Positions 21,902 through 31,038 of a stretch of DNA of 64,000 nucleotides are shown here, one piece after another (positions within the stretch are counted from its first letter, which is position 1; the number at the start of each line of letters is the position of its first letter). A program made the translations under genes and the position numbers. The stretch is taken from contig JACRFB010000056.1 in assembly GCA_016218045.1 (NCBI GenBank), positions 57,718 to 121,717 on the forward strand, written 5' to 3'. Below the pieces are notes generated by a model. It worked only from the letters and a program-made list of their open reading frames with translations, was not told where the DNA came from and made no database searches. This DNA is from Ignavibacteriota bacterium (GTDB lineage: Bacteria; Bacteroidota; Ignavibacteria; SZUA-365).

Positions 21902-23077
21902 ATGGGTGAATCCTCCCCGACAACCACAACACTCCCGTCCCCCGGTTCCGCCCGATATTCGGTGCTCGATTTTGCGCGCCTGGCGGCCGTGTTCATGATG
22001 ATACAGGGGCACGCGATCGGGACCTTCGTGATTCCCTCCGAGATCCCGCCGTACGAGGGCTTCTGGGGCACGATATACACCTGGCTGCGCGGACTCACGT
22101 CACCCACCTTCCTGCTCATCTCGGGCATGGTCAATTTTGTCGGCCTGCGCCGCGACGAAGCGGGGCGCGTGCTGCCGCGCGTGCTGCGCAAGCGCATCAG
22201 GCGCGCCCTGATGTTGATCCTCATCGATTACATGCTGGTGTTTCCGAGCGGCAGGGTCTGGGGCCTCGCCGTCCTGACACCCGATGAATGGGGCCGCTTC
22301 CTCCATGTCGGGACGCTCAACATCATCGGCGTGTCGCTGCTCATCGTCGTTTTGTTCATGCGGATCACGAGGTCGGACCAATCGTTCGCGATCCTCTGTC
22401 TCGGTACGGGTATAACCATCGCGGGTGTGACTCCCTGGGTGCACAATGTGGACTGGTTCGCGCACATCCCCGCGTTTTTTGCGCATTATCTGACGTACAA
22501 AGGCGGGAGCTTCTTCTCGATTTTCCCGCATACCGGCTTCATGCTCGTGGGTGCGGGCATGGGCGGGTATGTGCTGCATCTGCTGCGTGATCCGAACCGC
22601 TGGAAGTTCACCATCCGCATGGTCGAACTCGGGTTTGCGCTTGTGATGGTCATGCTCGGTGTGGAACTCTTCGCGCCCGTCCTCCTCCCGAAACACGACT
22701 TCTTCATCTCGAGTCCTTTTATCTTCGGCGAGAAGATCGGGCTGTCGTTCATGCTCATCTCGCTGTATTCGGTCTTTTTCCATCTGACCCGCCGTTGGGC
22801 CCCCACGTATTCGTTGTTGAGCAAAAAGACGATTCACATTTACGTCGCGCATATCCTCTTCATCTTCGGAAACACATGGGTGTGGGGATTCGGCCGCGCA
22901 TTTGCGGGCTCGCTGCACATCTGGCAGGGAGTGCTGATGGCCGCCGCGGCCATCGTCTTCAGCTTCACCGTCGGCATCGTGACCGCCCGCGCCGAACGCG
23001 ATAATCCCGCCTTGCACGGCACGCTGCGATTCGGTTTTGCCTGCACACTGACCTATTTCCTCCTCTTCGGAGTCTGA
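21902..23077 (+). CDS. Integral-membrane acyltransferase (HGSNAT/DUF1624-like)
   Basis: A 391-residue, roughly ten-helix membrane protein. The first helix, LDFARLAAVFMMIQGHAIGTF, has the conserved His of membrane acyltransferases. The following WGTIYTWLRGLTSPTFLLISG is typical of heparan-alpha-glucosaminide N-acetyltransferase-like proteins, which move acetyl groups onto sugars across the membrane. In this context it may acetylate the cassette's polysaccharide, but that is an inference. It begins 69 bases after the barrel gene. A TATCTTG element at 21866-21872 may mark a separate promoter. It is followed nine bases later by the GT39-like gene. Confidence 0.7.
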   Translation: MGESSPTTTTLPSPGSARYSVLDFARLAAVFMMIQGHAIGTFVIPSEIPPYEGFWGTIYTWLRGLTSPTFLLISGMVNFVGLRRDEAGRVLPRVLRKRIRRALMLILIDYMLVFPSGRVWGLAVLTPDEWGRFLHVGTLNIIGVSLLIVVLFMRITRSDQSFAILCLGTGITIAGVTPWVHNVDWFAHIPAFFAHYLTYKGGSFFSIFPHTGFMLVGAGMGGYVLHLLRDPNRWKFTIRMVELGFALVMVMLGVELFAPVLLPKHDFFISSPFIFGEKIGLSFMLISLYSVFFHLTRRWAPTYSLLSKKTIHIYVAHILFIFGNTWVWGFGRAFAGSLHIWQGVLMAAAAIVFSFTVGIVTARAERDNPALHGTLRFGFACTLTYFLLFGV

Positions 23078-23086
23078 TACCCGTCC

Positions 23087-24670
23087 ATGTCACACACTGA
23101 ATCCGCAGACCGTCTCCCCCGGATAATATTTGCCGTTACCGTCGGACTCGGCTCGTGCATCGCGCTGCTTGCGCTTTTTGTGGAGCCGTATTTCTTCCAG
23201 TTTTACGGCGATGCCAACTCGCGTCTGGTGCAGACGCGCATGATCATCGACTCCACCAGCCCCGGCCTGCACTGGATTGGTTCCGTGTGGCTGCCGTTGC
23301 CGCAGTTGCTCTTCCTCCCGTTCTCGCTGATTGATCCGCTGTTCCGCACCGGGCTCGCGGGGTTTGTTGTGTGTATGCCGCTGCTCGGGTGGAGCGCGGT
23401 GCTCATGTACCGTCTGTTGCGCGATGTCACGGACGAGCCGATCGCCGCGGCGATCGGCGCGCTGTTTTTCGCGCTGAATCCCAACATGCTGTACATCAGC
23501 ATGACGGCCATGACCGAGACGGTCACCCTGTTCTTCTTTATCGCCTCGGTGCAGCAATGGATGGTCTGGTTGCGCGGCCCGCGCGCCGGGCGTGCGCTGC
23601 CACTCCTTCTGGCGTCGCTTTCCGCGGCTGCCGCCACGCTCTGCCGGTACGAGGCCTGGATGTTCACCGCGGTGTTGTTTGCCTTCACACTCGTCGTCCT
23701 CCTCCGTCGCCGCGCACCCCTCGCCCGCGCGGGTGTTTCGGTCGCGCTGTCGCTGCTTATGTGGACGGGCGCGGCCTTCTGGCTGCTTTGGAATCACGTG
23801 CAGTTCGGCGACGCGTTCTACTTCAATCATGCCGAGTACTACTCGGCCGCGTGGCAGGCCGCGCACAGGCCCGTCCGCGCCCAATATTACCTGCAGTTCC
23901 GCAACGTGCTTTCGATTTACGGTGTGACGGCCGCAGCCATTTTCGGGTACGGCTTCCTGGCCGTCGCCGCCGCGGGCACGGTGCTGATGCTGCGCGCGCG
24001 CGGCCGCGCCCACAGTATCGCTCTCGCGCTGCTGTTGCTGGTGATGCCCTTCTTCACGCTGCTTTCGCTGTTCCGCGGTGTCGCGGAAATGACCGAGTGG
24101 TGGAACTCGCGATACGTGCTGCTCGCGTCGCCGTTTGTGTCGCTCGCCGTTGCGACGGCATGCGCGTGGTGGAAAGGCCGCGGCGGCGGTACACGCGCTC
24201 TGGTAACGGCGGCGGCGATTCTGTTTGCTCTCACGGCGGGACTGCAGATGTCCTTGCAGAAAGGCAACGTGGTGACCGTCGCCGATGCGGCAGGCGGATT
24301 CTATTACATGCAAACCCCGCACGCAACGGCCGTGGCCGAACATCTGCGCGCGCAGTACCGCGGAGGCGTCCTGTTCTGCGCCACTGGTTCGGGGCAGTCG
24401 CATCGAATACTGCAGCCCAGCGGCATCCCGACGAGATCGCTTGTCACCGGACTCAATTTCGACACGCGGAATCTGGACCTCGCCTTTGTCACGTCGTCGT
24501 ACGAATGGGTGGTTGTCGGACTCGCACCCAGTCCCGACGGCGAAGTGATCGCGAAACACTGGCAGGCCAACGCCGCACTGCTCCAATCCGCCTACGACGA
24601 AGTGCTGCGAAACGACTACTACATCGTGTACAGAAAATCCGCCGCGACACGGACGTCGCGCGGCACATGA
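23087..24670 (+). CDS. GT39/ArnT-like membrane glycosyltransferase
   Basis: A 527-residue protein with about a dozen membrane helices. The first periplasmic loop contains FYGDANSRLVQTRM, with an Asp in the place used by GT-C glycosyltransferases, followed by SPGLHWIGSVWLPLPQLL. These enzymes transfer sugars or other groups from polyprenyl-phosphate donors on the periplasmic face. It lies nine bases after the acyltransferase and eleven before the next gene, so it belongs to the same transcript. The acceptor may be the cassette's polysaccharide, lipid A or protein; the sequence does not decide. Confidence 0.78.
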   Translation: MSHTESADRLPRIIFAVTVGLGSCIALLALFVEPYFFQFYGDANSRLVQTRMIIDSTSPGLHWIGSVWLPLPQLLFLPFSLIDPLFRTGLAGFVVCMPLLGWSAVLMYRLLRDVTDEPIAAAIGALFFALNPNMLYISMTAMTETVTLFFFIASVQQWMVWLRGPRAGRALPLLLASLSAAAATLCRYEAWMFTAVLFAFTLVVLLRRRAPLARAGVSVALSLLMWTGAAFWLLWNHVQFGDAFYFNHAEYYSAAWQAAHRPVRAQYYLQFRNVLSIYGVTAAAIFGYGFLAVAAAGTVLMLRARGRAHSIALALLLLVMPFFTLLSLFRGVAEMTEWWNSRYVLLASPFVSLAVATACAWWKGRGGGTRALVTAAAILFALTAGLQMSLQKGNVVTVADAAGGFYYMQTPHATAVAEHLRAQYRGGVLFCATGSGQSHRILQPSGIPTRSLVTGLNFDTRNLDLAFVTSSYEWVVVGLAPSPDGEVIAKHWQANAALLQSAYDEVLRNDYYIVYRKSAATRTSRGT

Positions 24671-24681
24671 GGAGGCATCGA

Positions 24682-25215
24682 ATGAACGCATCACGATACA
24701 TCCGCGCGCTCGCGCTCGGTCTGTTGATCCTGCCCTGCGCAGACGTCGCAGCGCAAAGTGCTGCGGCCTCTGCGGATTCACTGCGCGCCGCACTCGACCG
24801 CAGCATCGGGGCCGTGTACGAAATCGTGTCGGGTCCGGCCGGACAGGAACGCGACTGGACGCGCTTCACGACGCTCTTTCATCCGGATGCGCGCCTTGTC
24901 TCGATACGCCGCCGCCACATCGACACCGTCGTGACACGTTCCATGACCCTGCAGGACTTTATCGAGCGCGCGACGGCTTCATCGCGGCGTTTCGGTTTTG
25001 CGGAGAAGGAGATTCATCGGCAATACGAACGCTTCGGCGATCTCGTCCATGTGTGGTCGGCCTACGAAGTGAATGCCGACGGTCCGCAGGGCGCGCGGAC
25101 CTGGCGTGGCGTGAACAGCTTCCAGCTCGTGCGCGAAGGACGCGACTTCCGCATACTCTCGATTGCGTGGGAGGACGAGGCCCCGGGACTTGTCTACGAA
25201 AAACCCGCCGACTGA
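24682..25215 (+). CDS. Secreted NTF2/SnoaL-fold protein
   Basis: A 177-residue exported protein with signal peptide (ADVAAQ). The mature part has the NTF2-like pattern: a helical start, then DWTRFTTLFHPDARLVSI, a helix with the preceding strand, and paired C-terminal strands (WRGVNSFQLVREGRDFRILSIAWE). The ATG at 24682 has a strong GGAGG upstream. SnoaL-like folds occur in enzymes and binding proteins alike, so the function is open. It is the last gene of the run; a separate promoter begins 17 bases after its stop. Confidence 0.75.
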   Translation: MNASRYIRALALGLLILPCADVAAQSAAASADSLRAALDRSIGAVYEIVSGPAGQERDWTRFTTLFHPDARLVSIRRRHIDTVVTRSMTLQDFIERATASSRRFGFAEKEIHRQYERFGDLVHVWSAYEVNADGPQGARTWRGVNSFQLVREGRDFRILSIAWEDEAPGLVYEKPAD

Positions 25216-25231
25216 ACGCGTGGCCGCTTGT

Positions 25232-25261
25232 TTTGCGCGGCGCCGGGTGTTTTGTATGTTG
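25232..25261 (+). promoter_or_regulatory. Bacteroidota-type promoter of WG-repeat gene
   Basis: TTTG (25232-25235), 19 bases, then TATGTTG (25255-25261). This agrees with the TTTG-N19-TAnnTTTG pattern. Transcription would start near 25267, about 60 bases before the ATG at 25329. Confidence 0.65.
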
Positions 25262-25328
25262 CCGGGTCAGTCCGCATCCCGCGTACTGCTCCCCTGATCG
25301 CTCTCCCACAGCCCCCGGAGTTTTCACC

Positions 25329-26849
25329 ATGAAACGCGCGAGCACCTTGTGCCTCCTCGGTTTGTTCTGCCTTCTCCTCTCATCCTGTTCCAAAGAAGGG
25401 GAGTACTCGAGCGAACTGATTCCCGTCGTCATCGACGGAAAATTCGGCTATATCGATCCGACCGGCCAGGTCATGATCGCGCCGCAGTTCGACGCCGCCT
25501 CGGTCTTTTCCAACGGCCTCGCCCGCGTCATGAAAGACGGCAAGTGGGGCTTTATCGACACCAAGGGCGCCTACGCGATCGAGGCCAAATACGTGCGCGC
25601 CACGTGGTTCTCGGAAGGATATGCCTGCGTGGTGAAGGAGAACGGCTTCCCCGAGTTCATCAATGAAAAAGGCGAGACCATCGCGACGATGAAGGATGCT
25701 GAATCGGCCGGACTCGTCGTGGAAGGCCTGGCACCGGCGCGTATGAAGGACGACAAGTGGGGATTTGTGGCGCCCGACGGTACTGTCAAGATCCCGGCAA
25801 CGTACGAGGAAGTCCGGTTCTTCTCGGACGGACTCGCCGCGGTGAAGGACGACAAGCAGAACTGGGGCTTCATCGACAAGGACGGCAAGGTTGTCGTCGC
25901 GCCCGCGTACCGCCGTACGCAGTATTTCCGCAACGGACTTGCAGCGGTGCAGGATGCGAAAGATCGTTGGGGCTACATCGACAAGACGGGCAAACTCGTC
26001 ATAGAACACAAATATGAAAACGCGCAGGACTTCGTAGGCGATCTGGCCTTTGTGTCGCTCGAGGGGAAATTCGGCGCGATCGACAAGAGCGGCTCCATGG
26101 TTATCGCGCCCGCGTACACGGTTGCGGCGCCGTTCACCAACGGACTCGCGGCGGTGCGTGTCGGCGACTCCACAGGGTACATCGACGAGAAGGGCGAGAT
26201 GGTCATCACGCCGCGTTTCCCGGTCGCTCTGCCCTTCATCGGTTCCGTCGCCATCGCCGGATCGAACGGGAAATACGGCCTCATCGACAGCAAGGGCGCC
26301 TATGTCGTGGAACCGCGCTACGAGCGTTTCGACTTGTCGTACCTGCAGGCGCTCAATGAAGGCATCATGGACATCGGCGAATACTTCGTCGTCACCACCG
26401 ACTATTTCGACGCCAAGGCCGCGGCCGAAGGTGTGTTGAAGAAAACAAGCGCCGAGGCCTTCCTCGGTGTGAACGGCGCCACCACCTTCGCGGATGTGCG
26501 CGCATTACACACAAACATCGCGGATCCGCAGCCGGAGCAGGTCGAAGTCCTTATCGACCGGCGGCGAAATGTGACGTCCGGCCTCACGATCGGATCGATG
26601 CGTTACACCTTCGCGAGCACGGTGTACGAAAATCCGGGCGCGCTGCTGCGTTCGCTTTCCGTCGAATGCCTTGTGTACGGAGCCGGGAAGCGCGAGGCCT
26701 TTATCACGGCGCTGAAAAAGGCGCTGCAGGCCAAGACGGGCATGACCATGACCGAAGGCGAGGGCAACCGCACGGTGTTCAGCGGCGGAACCTGGAGGAT
26801 CGAAATCCAGGGCGGTTCGCGTGTCACAACACTGGCCGCGTTTTTCTAG
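25329..26849 (+). CDS. WG-repeat lipoprotein
   Basis: A 506-residue exported protein. The signal ends in LLLSSC, a good lipobox, so it is probably lipid-anchored. Residues about 35-345 are consecutive WG (KWG) repeats of about 45 residues, typified by KWGFIDTKGAYAIEAKYV and GYIDKTGKLVIEHKY. The C-terminal 150 residues are a different, unrecognised domain. WG repeats occur in many FCB and spirochaete surface proteins without known biochemical role. It has its own promoter and a strong terminator, so it is a single-gene transcript. A smaller relative lies at 62828. Confidence 0.85.
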   Translation: MKRASTLCLLGLFCLLLSSCSKEGEYSSELIPVVIDGKFGYIDPTGQVMIAPQFDAASVFSNGLARVMKDGKWGFIDTKGAYAIEAKYVRATWFSEGYACVVKENGFPEFINEKGETIATMKDAESAGLVVEGLAPARMKDDKWGFVAPDGTVKIPATYEEVRFFSDGLAAVKDDKQNWGFIDKDGKVVVAPAYRRTQYFRNGLAAVQDAKDRWGYIDKTGKLVIEHKYENAQDFVGDLAFVSLEGKFGAIDKSGSMVIAPAYTVAAPFTNGLAAVRVGDSTGYIDEKGEMVITPRFPVALPFIGSVAIAGSNGKYGLIDSKGAYVVEPRYERFDLSYLQALNEGIMDIGEYFVVTTDYFDAKAAAEGVLKKTSAEAFLGVNGATTFADVRALHTNIADPQPEQVEVLIDRRRNVTSGLTIGSMRYTFASTVYENPGALLRSLSVECLVYGAGKREAFITALKKALQAKTGMTMTEGEGNRTVFSGGTWRIEIQGGSRVTTLAAFF

Positions 26850-26874
26850 ACCGGCATACTCCGCCTGAAATAGC

Positions 26875-26926
26875 GACGGAGCACGGGAGCGACAATGCGC
26901 TCCTTCGTGCTCCGTCATTTTTTTTA
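26875..26926 (+). terminator. Strong rho-independent terminator
   Basis: GACGGAGCAC pairs with GTGCTCCGTC, and an inner GGAGCG pairs with CGCTCC. The hairpin is followed by ATTTTTTTT. It closes the WG-repeat gene's transcript, facing the convergent acyl-CoA synthetase gene. Confidence 0.9.
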
Positions 26927-26960
26927 TCGACCCGCCGAGGTTGCAGGCCGCGCGTCCGTG

Positions 26961-29642
26961 TCAGTCCAGACGTTTGGTCACTTCGACGAGCGAGCTGCCC
27001 ACGTCGGGGGTGACCGCAAAGTCGCGGCTGCGGAACACGTTGACCATGCGCGGATTGTCGGCCGTGGTCTGCGCCACCACTTCGCGGACGCCGAGGTCGC
27101 GCGCGATGTCGAGGCAGTAGTCCGTGAGCAGTCCGCCAAGACCGCGGTTCTGCCACGCATCGGCGACCAGCACCGCGTACTCGGCGTCGGTGAAATCGGG
27201 CGACGCGATGAGCCGTCCCACGCCGAGCAGGCGTCTGACGCCGTCCTCTTCGTGTTCCGCCACGATGGCGATCTCGCGTTCATAGTCGATGTAGCAGTAG
27301 TGCACCGCGGCCTGATGTGATTCCCAATGGAAGAAGGAGCGGAAACGTGTGTAGATGGATTCGCGAGAACAACTGCGCAACAGATCGAACCACAGCGGCT
27401 CGTCCTCGGGTTTGATGGGGCGCAGCAGAATGCGTGTGCCGTCCTCGAGCGCGGTCTCCCGCACGTACTCCTCGGGGTAGGGCCGCAGCGCGAGATGCGC
27501 GTACGTTCCATGGGCCACGGGCTCGCGCGACATCACGATGCGCGCGTCGAGCGCGATGGCGTCGTCGGGACGGACGAGCAGCGGATTGATGTCGAGTTCC
27601 TCGATCTCCGGATAGTCGGCCGCGAGGTAGGAGAGCCGGATCAGGATCTCGATCAGCCGATCGACATCCATGGGCTGCTGCCCGCGGTACCCTTCGAGCA
27701 GCGGCCAGATCTTGAGTGACGAAAGCATGTTGCGCGCGAGCCGCTCGTTGAGCGGCGGGAAGCCGAGAGCGCGGTCCTTGAATAATTCAGCCGTGATGCC
27801 GCCCATGCCCGCCATGATGACCGTTCCGAAGACGGGGTCCTTCTTGAATCCGAGTATCATCTCAACCGCGCCCGACGTGCGCACCATGCGCTGCACCGTT
27901 GCGCCCTCGAGACGGGCCTCGGGCATCGCCGCGCGCGCGCGCGACTGCAGCGTGTCGAAGGCCTCTATCACGCTGTCGCGGTCGAGAAGGTTGAGTATCA
28001 CGCCTCCCACCTCGGTTTTGTGCGAGATGTCGGGCGAGAGAATTTTCAGCACGACAGGGTAGCCGATACGGTCGGCGATGTCGGCCGCTGCATGGGCGTC
28101 GGCCGCGGGCCAGGGCCGGGTGGACGGGATGCCGTAGGCCTCGAGCAGCATCTTGGAGACGTGTTCGGGGAGCACCGGCCCCTCCTGCCCGATCATCGAC
28201 GCGAACTGTGTTTTCACCTGCGCGCGGTCGTACGGGATGTGCACGGGCACGTCTTTCGGCGTCTCGTACAACGTCTCGAGATTGCGCGCGTGCGAGACCA
28301 GTGTCATGAACGCGCGCACACCCTGTTCGGGCGTGGTGTAGGTGGGCACGCCCGCGTCGTTGAGGAAACGCACGCCATCGCGCATGCTGGCTCCGCCGAG
28401 CCAGGCCGCGAGCACGGGCTTCGAGGATTTTTGCGCGATGTCGGCGACGACCTTGGCGATCGATGTGGGATTGGTCATCGCCTGCGGCGTGAGGATCACG
28501 AGCACGGCGTCGATACCCGTGTCGTCGAGCAGAATGGCGAGCGCCTTTTCGAAACGTTTCGAGCGCGCGTCACCCAGGACGTCGACGGGATTTCCGTGCG
28601 ACCAGATCGGCGGCAGGCACTCGTTGAGCCGCGTAAGTGTCGCGTCCGACAGCGGCGCAAGCGAGCCGCCGGCCTCGAGCAAGGCGTCGCTTGCCATGAC
28701 GCCGGGTCCGCCCGCGTTGGTCAGGATCGCGAGGCGCGGACCATGCGGCGTCTTCTGCCGTCCGAGCAGTTCCGCGCAGTCGAAGATCTCGCCGATGTCG
28801 TACACGCGGGTGACGCCGACGCGCCGGAAGGCCGCGTCGTACACGGCGTCTTCCGAGGCCATCGCGCCCGTGTGCGACGCGGCGGCGGCGGCCGATTCGC
28901 CGAAGCGGCCCGCCTTGTAGGCGAGGATCGGCTTGGTGCGCGCGAACGATCGCGCGGCCGACATAAACTCGCGCGCGCGGTTGATCGATTCGACGTACAG
29001 AATTATCGCCTTCGTTTTTTCGTCCTCGCCGAAATAATCGATGAGGTCGCCCACGTCCACATCCATCGCGTTGCCGATCGAGACGAAATACGAGAAGCCG
29101 AGTTTCTCGTCGATGGCCCAGTCGAGCACCGAGGAACAGAGCGCGCCGGACTGTGAGATAAAGGCGACATGGCCGTCGCGCGGCATGCCGTTCGCGAAGC
29201 TGGCGTTGAGACCAAAACCGGGAGCGATGACGCCGAGGCAGTTCGGCCCGAGCGCGCGCATCGAGGGGAAACGCGCGAGGGCGGCGCGAACCTCGTCCTC
29301 GAGCTGCCGGCCTTCGGGTCCGACTTCACGGAAGCCGGCCGAGTTGACGATGAGTCCGCCGACACCGGCCTCGCCGCATTCGATCACCGCCGCGGGCACC
29401 TGCGCCGCTGCGGTGCAGATGATGCCCAGGTCGGGCGTTTTCGGCAGCGAGCGCACGTCGGGATAACAGGGGATGCCCAGCACCGCCTCGCTCGTGGCGC
29501 TGACCGGGTACACAACGCCGCGGAAACCGCCGCCGACGAGATTGCTGAGTATCTTTCCCCCGACGCTCTGCGGGTTGGGGGTGACGCCGACAACGGCGAT
29601 GCGTTTCGGCTGGAAAATGGGGTCGAGATTGTGGACAGGCAT
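26961..29642 (-). CDS. PatZ-type fusion: NDP-forming acyl-CoA synthetase plus GNAT acetyltransferase
   Basis: An 893-residue cytoplasmic protein. The order is a CoA-binding Rossmann domain (AVVGVTPNPQSVGG, residues about 12-130), ligase-CoA domains to about 460, an ATP-grasp domain (about 480-700) and a C-terminal GNAT domain (about 728-893, with QNRGLGGLL for acetyl-CoA binding). This is the layout of the protein lysine acetyltransferase Pat/PatZ. SHTGAM places a His at residue 257 by my count, the position of the phosphorylated His in archaeal ADP-forming acetyl-CoA synthetase. The synthetase part may therefore be catalytic here. It starts at the ATG of MPVHNLDPIF; the frame upstream is not protein-like. 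It is divergent from the amgK-like gene. Confidence 0.85.
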   Translation of the reverse strand: MPVHNLDPIFQPKRIAVVGVTPNPQSVGGKILSNLVGGGFRGVVYPVSATSEAVLGIPCYPDVRSLPKTPDLGIICTAAAQVPAAVIECGEAGVGGLIVNSAGFREVGPEGRQLEDEVRAALARFPSMRALGPNCLGVIAPGFGLNASFANGMPRDGHVAFISQSGALCSSVLDWAIDEKLGFSYFVSIGNAMDVDVGDLIDYFGEDEKTKAIILYVESINRAREFMSAARSFARTKPILAYKAGRFGESAAAAASHTGAMASEDAVYDAAFRRVGVTRVYDIGEIFDCAELLGRQKTPHGPRLAILTNAGGPGVMASDALLEAGGSLAPLSDATLTRLNECLPPIWSHGNPVDVLGDARSKRFEKALAILLDDTGIDAVLVILTPQAMTNPTSIAKVVADIAQKSSKPVLAAWLGGASMRDGVRFLNDAGVPTYTTPEQGVRAFMTLVSHARNLETLYETPKDVPVHIPYDRAQVKTQFASMIGQEGPVLPEHVSKMLLEAYGIPSTRPWPAADAHAAADIADRIGYPVVLKILSPDISHKTEVGGVILNLLDRDSVIEAFDTLQSRARAAMPEARLEGATVQRMVRTSGAVEMILGFKKDPVFGTVIMAGMGGITAELFKDRALGFPPLNERLARNMLSSLKIWPLLEGYRGQQPMDVDRLIEILIRLSYLAADYPEIEELDINPLLVRPDDAIALDARIVMSREPVAHGTYAHLALRPYPEEYVRETALEDGTRILLRPIKPEDEPLWFDLLRSCSRESIYTRFRSFFHWESHQAAVHYCYIDYEREIAIVAEHEEDGVRRLLGVGRLIASPDFTDAEYAVLVADAWQNRGLGGLLTDYCLDIARDLGVREVVAQTTADNPRMVNVFRSRDFAVTPDVGSSLVEVTKRLD

Positions 29643-29777
29643 GAGGTGCGTGATGTGTTGATCGGTGAAGAGGGAAATGCGCGCATCGTGGGAGCGGGCA
29701 GGGTGTCGCGGCAGGGGAAAAATACGGCGCGGCGGAACAGGGAAAAAATAGGAGCTGATAGTCCGAAATACTGCCGG

Positions 29778-29807
29778 TTTCAAATGTTCGCCGCGTCGGA
29801 TACTTTG
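29778..29807 (+). promoter_or_regulatory. Promoter placed for a leaderless amgK-like mRNA
   Basis: TTTC (29778-29781), 19 bases, then TACTTTG (29801-29807), which matches the -7 consensus. Only five bases separate this element from the ATG at 29813, so transcription should begin at or within a base or two of the start codon. Confidence 0.6.
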
Positions 29808-29812
29808 CGGGC

Positions 29813-30880
29813 ATGGAAACACGGGACGCGTACACGGATCAGGTGCCGGAGGAGGCGCGGCGGGAGCGGCTCGCGGCGCTGTACCGCGAGGTCTTCTCGT
29901 CCGATCCGTCCGGCATACTTGCGCTGCGCGGCGACGGTTCCGAACGCCGCATCTACCGGCTGCGCGGCGACGGACATTCGGTCATCGGCATCTGGGGCGA
30001 CAATGTTCCCGAGAACCGCGCCTTCCTGGGCTTCACCGCGTCCTTCCTCCGCTGCGGCCTGCCCGTGCCGCGTATCCATGCCGTTGCCTCCGACGAGCGC
30101 GCCTACATCGAGGAGGATCTCGGCGACGATCTGCTCTTCGACTGGGCGCGGACGCGCCGCGTGGAGGGCGACCTCAATGCGGAGGCCTTCGACATGTATG
30201 CCGAGGTGCTGCGTGATCTCGTACGCTTCCAGATCGACGCAGCGGAGGCGGTGGACTACGGCCTCTGTTACCAATGGCCGGAATTCGGCCTCGAAGCGCT
30301 GACGTTCGACATGCAGTATTTCCGCGAGCAGTTTCTCGAACGCAGCGGCGCACGCTTCGACCGCGCGGCGTACGACGAGGACTGCGGCCGCCTCATAACC
30401 TATCTCCTGCGCGCGGACCGCACCCATTTCCTGTACCGCGACTTCCAGTCGCGCAATGTGCTGGTGTGCGGCGGCATGCCGCGCTACATCGACTATCAGT
30501 CCGGCAGGCGGGGCGCCCTGCACTACGATGCCGCCTCGTTGCTCTACGATGCCAAGGCGCGGATCGGCACGGAAACCCGTCGCGCGCTGCTTGACGAATA
30601 TCTTGCGGCGGTGTCCAGGCGCCTGCCCGTCGACACTGCGGAGTTTTACCCGCTCTTCGACGCGTATGCCGTGGCGCGGGTGATGCAGGCACTCGGGGCC
30701 TTCGGAAAACTCGGCCTGTATCTCGGCAAACCCGGCTTCCGCTCATCCATCCCTCCCGCGCTCGAAAATCTGCGCGGCCTGGCTGAACACGCCGAGGTGT
30801 TCCGCGCTCTGCCCGCCCTGCGCACTCTTTTTCAGGCGCTTCCCGACATGCTGTCGGACCATGATTTTTCTGAACCCTGA
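29813..30880 (+). CDS. AmgK-like sugar kinase (APH fold)
   Basis: A 355-residue cytoplasmic kinase of the aminoglycoside-phosphotransferase fold. LYRDFQSRNVLV gives the catalytic Asp (near 208) and Asn of the Brenner motif (DxxxxN), and YIDYQSGRRG gives the metal-binding Asp near 226. AmgK phosphorylates the anomeric position of N-acetylmuramic acid or GlcNAc in cell-wall recycling. The assignment to AmgK rather than a drug kinase rests on the downstream MurU-like gene. No Shine-Dalgarno is visible and the promoter abuts the ATG. Confidence 0.8.
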   Translation: METRDAYTDQVPEEARRERLAALYREVFSSDPSGILALRGDGSERRIYRLRGDGHSVIGIWGDNVPENRAFLGFTASFLRCGLPVPRIHAVASDERAYIEEDLGDDLLFDWARTRRVEGDLNAEAFDMYAEVLRDLVRFQIDAAEAVDYGLCYQWPEFGLEALTFDMQYFREQFLERSGARFDRAAYDEDCGRLITYLLRADRTHFLYRDFQSRNVLVCGGMPRYIDYQSGRRGALHYDAASLLYDAKARIGTETRRALLDEYLAAVSRRLPVDTAEFYPLFDAYAVARVMQALGAFGKLGLYLGKPGFRSSIPPALENLRGLAEHAEVFRALPALRTLFQALPDMLSDHDFSEP

Positions 30881-31038
30881 CCGCAGGCCCGCCCGTCCGA
30901 CACCCACGGACCCGTGCGTTCGGGTGCGACGTGTTGTTTCCCGAGTACGCGGGCCTCATCTTGAAAATTGTCCCTGTATCCGGGACCGCGGGCGGGACGG
31001 GTATAAACAGAATACACACTCCGAAACAGTTCAAATAC

